Assembly (NCBI GenBank): GCA_947646655.1
Contig: CANSHI010000004.1
Location: 30,186 to 94,185, forward strand
Source of the DNA: an uncultured bacterium
GTDB taxonomy: Bacteria; Bacillota_I; Bacilli_A; RF39; UBA660
Direction: 5' to 3'
DNA length: 64,000 nucleotides
Every line of letters starts with the position of its first letter. Positions within the stretch are counted from its first letter, which is position 1. The notes beneath the pieces were generated by a model, which worked only from the letters and a program-made list of their open reading frames with translations, did not search any database and had not been told where the DNA came from. Of this stretch, positions 60,565 to 64,000 are shown piece after piece. The position numbers and the translations under genes are program-made.

Positions 60565-61860
60565 TCACCTAAATTCTTTCATCATCATTTCTAGTTCTTG
60601 TTTTTCTTGTTCACTTACTTCTTCCTTATCTTGAGTTTCATTGAACCATATCGGTGTTGGTGCTTCTGTTTTAGATACTTTCGTATTGGTGAACACTTTT
60701 GCTTTGTTCTTTTTATGTTCTTTTTCTGCTGTTCTCATAGCTTTATCCGCAGTTTCGATGTTTAGACGTTTCCACTGGCCAGCGATCGTTTCGACGTAGC
60801 CTTGTGTTAATTTGTTGTTATTGCTTTTTAAAACATAATCGATTAAAACATTTATGACACTCGGTTTTAGTTCGAGATCTACGGCTAGATATTCTAAAAG
60901 TTTTAAATCTCTATTAGTAGGTTCAGCACCATGGTATTTGCTTCGCAGGAAATCAAAAGGTGAAGTGTTTTCAAAAATGTAGAGCATTTTTCCGCGGTTA
61001 GACATATCCCCTTCTGGCGCTTTTAAGTGTTCAGGCTGTGTTCGATAAATTAAAGTTGGCAGTGAGCCACTGTTGTTAAATTGATAATATTTTCTAGCAT
61101 TTAAACGAAGGTTTTCTTTGTCTATGACTCCATTTTCATTTATGACCATTCTAAGAAGTTCACACATTTTAAGAGTATCTAGATCATAAACAAATGCTAA
61201 AGAGTTAATAAGAGTACGAGTTCTTTTATTAAATGCTTTTTCGTTTACTAAGTCTTTTGGTAAGGAACTTATGAGAAGAGCGAAATCGATATAGTCGTCT
61301 TTTACTTTGGGACCAGGACTTTCGCTTTTTTCGATTTCAGCATCAGTCGATAGATTTAGGGTGTTGATCGATTTAAAGTTCATATCGATACTTGAAGTAA
61401 TTTCTTCATAATCTTTTGGAACATTTGTCTGTTTTTTGTAATAATCGATTAAATTGTTGTACTCAGTACTTCCGATATTATTATATAAAATTACACTGAA
61501 TATAGGATGATTAAAAAACTCATTAGGGGTGAGTGGACTATATATTTCGTAATAATAATCGTTTGTCTCGCCCTCTTTAAAAAAACTTCGTAGAAGACCA
61601 ATCGACTCCAAAGCTTTTCTAGCTGTTGTCACGGGTTCAAGTCCCAATTTTAATGTACTCATCAAGTGGTGATGGTTGAATTTTTGATTTTTAGTGATGC
61701 TTCTTTCGAGATCTTGCCAAAGAGTAAAATATAAACTGGTTGCCGAAGAACCAATTATAGGTGCATAAAGTGTTATGATTGTCTTTCTCTCGTAATCTGT
61801 AAGGGTTGTTCTATTTACGACTGTATAAGTGTCTGCTGGCAAAATGGTTTTAGCCTCCAT
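60565..61860 (-). CDS. dnaB: Replication initiation and membrane attachment protein DnaB (DnaD-like)
   Basis: The Bacilli DnaB protein of the primosome, not the helicase. The 431-residue product starts with a winged-helix region (LTDYERKTIITLYAPIIGSS) and has the DnaD-type C-terminal domain (LKLLEYLAVDLELKPSVINV, VETIAGQWKRLNIETADKAM). It is coupled to dnaI, whose ribosome site overlaps its 3' end. Confidence 0.88.
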   Translation of the reverse strand: MEAKTILPADTYTVVNRTTLTDYERKTIITLYAPIIGSSATSLYFTLWQDLERSITKNQKFNHHHLMSTLKLGLEPVTTARKALESIGLLRSFFKEGETNDYYYEIYSPLTPNEFFNHPIFSVILYNNIGSTEYNNLIDYYKKQTNVPKDYEEITSSIDMNFKSINTLNLSTDAEIEKSESPGPKVKDDYIDFALLISSLPKDLVNEKAFNKRTRTLINSLAFVYDLDTLKMCELLRMVINENGVIDKENLRLNARKYYQFNNSGSLPTLIYRTQPEHLKAPEGDMSNRGKMLYIFENTSPFDFLRSKYHGAEPTNRDLKLLEYLAVDLELKPSVINVLIDYVLKSNNNKLTQGYVETIAGQWKRLNIETADKAMRTAEKEHKKNKAKVFTNTKVSKTEAPTPIWFNETQDKEEVSEQEKQELEMMMKEFR

Positions 61861-62014
61861 AACTTTATCACCTCATAAGTAATATTGTATATTAGTTTTA
61901 GGAAAAATACAATAGAAAAGACAAACGATAAATAATTAAATTTGGGATTTTGTTGGTAGAAAAATATCATTGACTACTAGCAAGAATGGTCTTTTTTGAA
62001 TTTTTAAATAGTTT

Positions 62015-62035
62015 TTTTGGTAAAATTTACCAAAA
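62015..62035. promoter_or_regulatory. Palindromic operator candidate before the small HTH gene
   Basis: Perfect inverted repeat TTTTGGTAAA-A-TTTACCAAAA ending 13 bases upstream of the start codon, immediately before its ribosome site. Likely binding site for the encoded regulator. Confidence 0.6.
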
Positions 62036-62048
62036 GGTTGGTATTTTT

Positions 62049-62264
62049 ATGGAGTTTAAAGCTAATGATTACAATGCAAATGAAGTTCTTAAATTTATTA
62101 GACAGTCGACTGGCAAAACGCAGGAAGTTTTTAGTCATGAAATTAAAAAATCTAAAAACTGGGTTAAGAATAATGAACAAGGGTTAAATAGGTATTTTTT
62201 TGAAGATTTGGTAAAGATTGCGAAATTGTATAAAATCGATATCATAATAAAAAAAAGAGACTGA
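62049..62264 (+). CDS. Small Xre-like HTH protein
   Basis: A 71-residue protein (MEFKANDYNANEVLKFIRQS), with a helix-turn-helix of lambda-repressor type (TGKTQEVFSHEIKKSKNWVK) and a second helical part ending IAKLYKIDIIIKKRD. The ATG at 62049 follows AAAGG; the open frame upstream passes through the palindrome and is unlikely to be coding. It is the only plus-strand gene in this part of the window. Confidence 0.7.
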   Translation: MEFKANDYNANEVLKFIRQSTGKTQEVFSHEIKKSKNWVKNNEQGLNRYFFEDLVKIAKLYKIDIIIKKRD

Positions 62265-62288
62265 TCGTGGTTGATCAGTTTTTATTTG
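62260..62288 (+). terminator. Terminator of the small HTH gene
   Basis: ACTGATC / GATCAGT, 6-base loop, then TTTTTATTT. It overlaps the 3' end of the convergent rny gene. Confidence 0.75.
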
Positions 62289-63835
62289 GCTTCTTCTTGA
62301 GCCCTAGTTTCTCTTATAACAGTGATCTTAATTGTACCTGGATATTGCATTTCAGATTCAATTTTCGTTTTTAAATCTCTTGCGATTTTAAAGCTTGTTA
62401 AGTCGTCAACTTCTTCAGGGCGTACCATAACGCGAAGTTCACGTCCTGCTTGTAAGGCATATGATTTTTCAACACCTTCCATACTATTTCCTATCTTCTC
62501 TAGTTGTTCTAATCTTTCGATATAGTTTTCAAAAGAGTCATTTCTTGCTCCCGGTCTAGCAGCACTTAATGTGTCTGCAATTTGGACTAGCCATGCAATT
62601 ACACTCTTTGGTTCTACATCTTTGTGATGAGATTGGATAGCGTTTACGATTATATCACTTTCGTTAAATTTCTTGGCAAGCGATGTACCTATTTCGACGT
62701 GGCTACCTTCAATTTCAAAATCGATAGATTTGCCGATGTCGTGTAGAAGACCTGCTCTTTTAGCGATCATGACATTTTCACCCAGTTCACTTGCTATGAG
62801 TCCACACAGTTTAGATACTTCTATGGAATGTTTTAAAGCATTTTGTCCATAACTGGTTCTAAAATGAAGTTTACCGATCAATGTGACGAGCTCAGGGTCA
62901 AATTTGACAAGTCCCAATTCTTGAATAGTCTCATTACCGATCGACAATACTCGAGCATTCATATCTTTACAAACTTTGTCGTAAATTTCCTCAATTCTTC
63001 CTGGGTGAATGCGACCATCTTTAATCAATGTTTCTATCGTAATGCGAGCGATTTCTCTTCTGAAGGGATCGAATGATGAAATGACGATTACTTCTGGTGT
63101 GTCATCGATGATGAGATCGACTCCTGTAATAGATTCTATTGTTCGGATGTTTCTTCCTTCTCTACCGATCAATCGCCCTTTCATTTCGTCACTAGGTAAA
63201 TTGATAGTCGTCACCGTTTGCTCAGTTGCAACATCGTCAGCATATTTTTGCATAGATTCGACAAGTAAGTCTTTAGCTTTTTTATCAGCTTCTAAGGCAG
63301 CTTCTTGTTCTCTTTCTCTAATCATATTAGATATTTCTGTAGCCATAGCGTTTTCGATGCGTTCTAAAATTTGGCTTCTAGCTTGTTCTTTTGAAAATTT
63401 TGAAATGTCTTCTAGTTTTTCTAGTTCACTTTTTAATAGCTCATCCATTTTTGCTTCTTTTTCTTGGATTTTGCTTTGCATTAAAGTTAAGTTATTATTT
63501 TTTTCATCAAGTTGTATATCACGTTTTTGTAATAGTTCTTCTCTTTTATCTAAAGATTTTTCACGTTCTAAGAGACGAGATTCTGTAAGAGTAAGTTCAC
63601 TTTTCTTTTCTTTTATCTCTTTATCAGTGTCTAACTTTAATCTGTGAGATTCTTCCTTTAATTCTAAAAGGGTATCTCTTTTGTGCTTATCGGCTTCTTT
63701 TTTAGCTTCAGCAATAATACTTTCGGCCTTTTTGCCAACACCTATACCAGTCAATGAAATGACCATAAAGATACCGACGGCACCGATAATCAACCCAACA
63801 ATGAGAAACAATATGGAAGTTATAATTGTTGCCAT
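62282..63835 (-). CDS. rny: Ribonuclease Y
   Basis: The membrane-bound endoribonuclease that starts mRNA decay in Bacilli. The 517-residue protein has an N-terminal membrane helix (ITSILFLIVGLIIGAVGIFMV), a long coiled coil (residues 35-190), a KH domain (MKGRLIGREGRNIRTIESIT) and an HD domain with AGLLHDIGKSIDFE. Length is normal for the family. The 165 bases upstream hold no recognisable gene. Confidence 0.95.
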   Translation of the reverse strand: MATIITSILFLIVGLIIGAVGIFMVISLTGIGVGKKAESIIAEAKKEADKHKRDTLLELKEESHRLKLDTDKEIKEKKSELTLTESRLLEREKSLDKREELLQKRDIQLDEKNNNLTLMQSKIQEKEAKMDELLKSELEKLEDISKFSKEQARSQILERIENAMATEISNMIREREQEAALEADKKAKDLLVESMQKYADDVATEQTVTTINLPSDEMKGRLIGREGRNIRTIESITGVDLIIDDTPEVIVISSFDPFRREIARITIETLIKDGRIHPGRIEEIYDKVCKDMNARVLSIGNETIQELGLVKFDPELVTLIGKLHFRTSYGQNALKHSIEVSKLCGLIASELGENVMIAKRAGLLHDIGKSIDFEIEGSHVEIGTSLAKKFNESDIIVNAIQSHHKDVEPKSVIAWLVQIADTLSAARPGARNDSFENYIERLEQLEKIGNSMEGVEKSYALQAGRELRVMVRPEEVDDLTSFKIARDLKTKIESEMQYPGTIKITVIRETRAQEEAK

Positions 63836-64000
63836 ATTTGTCCTCCAATTTCTATTTAGTAGATATATATCTACAATTTCATTATAATTGATTTAGAACG
63901 ATAATTCAAGAAAAAGTGAAAACATATGCATAATGAAAAAGTAATTCTCAATTGCAAAAGTAAATTCTACTCCTGAAAATAAAAAAGTGGAAATAACTAC

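Noticed and set aside
1..64000. tRNA genes, CRISPR arrays, insertion sequences, riboswitches
   Set aside because: No cloverleaf with a T-arm motif, no regularly spaced direct repeats, no transposase ORF and no recognisable riboswitch core were seen by eye. A covariance-model scan could still find a missed RNA.

Overview
The window is AT-rich chromosomal DNA from a low-GC Gram-positive bacterium, most likely an uncultured, host-associated member of the Bacilli (Erysipelotrichales or RF39-like). The reasons are the Bacilli-type primosome pair DnaB/DnaI, YqzL next to RecO, IreB-RuvX-DUF1292-MltG in Bacillus order, class III (anaerobic) ribonucleotide reductase, Bacilli spore proteins (CotE, SpoIIM, SpoIVB), and UGA used as stop. 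No tRNA, rRNA, CRISPR array or insertion sequence was found.

Layout. 1-11.3 kb: era (cut at the window edge), yqzL, recO, a HIT protein, cotE, gpsA, rarA, a NERD-domain protein, a Xer recombinase, pyruvate kinase and a ZIP metal transporter. 11.34-16.47 kb: a complete filamentous-phage (inovirus-like) prophage of about 5.1 kb, bounded by two dif-like Xer sites. 17-29 kb: an HTH regulator, mnmA, spoIIM, the anaerobic RNR operon (nrdD, a separate 58-residue glycyl-radical piece, nrdG), spoIVB and a P-loop nucleotide kinase. 29-43.5 kb: xseA/xseB/nusB, a surface protein behind a poly-G promoter, greA, the tRNA wobble-uridine set trhP2/trhP1/trmR, two tandem TPR-like paralogues, mltG, ruvX, ireB and ftsK. 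43.7-59.7 kb: a BspA-like repeat surface protein, mreC, radC, a 1,324-residue surface protein ending in a Hint autoprocessing domain, an intact and a frameshifted amidoligase-like gene, and miaB. 59.7-63.8 kb: dnaI, dnaB, a small HTH protein and rny.

The right attachment site matches a Firmicute dif site closely. Right of it nearly every gene is on the minus strand; left of it the plus strand is favoured though mixed. Together these place the replication terminus in this window, with a Xer recombinase 8 kb to the left and FtsK 25 kb to the right. The phage appears to have borrowed this host machinery: it carries no integrase of its own.

The prophage is the most distinctive system. It has a divergent control region with back-to-back promoters that share one -35 hexamer, a 49-residue ribbon-helix-helix repressor candidate, a coat and adhesin module, a Zot/gpI assembly ATPase, a 200-bp array of five hairpins that looks like the origin and packaging region, and an HUH replication initiator with the two-tyrosine pattern of phiX174 gpA. 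There is no secretin, as expected for a single-membrane host. Other points worth following: a split NrdD; an identical operator-promoter layout at nrdD and the nucleotide kinase gene; a G9 tract between -35 and -10 of a surface protein gene; and a Hint domain at the C-terminus of a surface protein.
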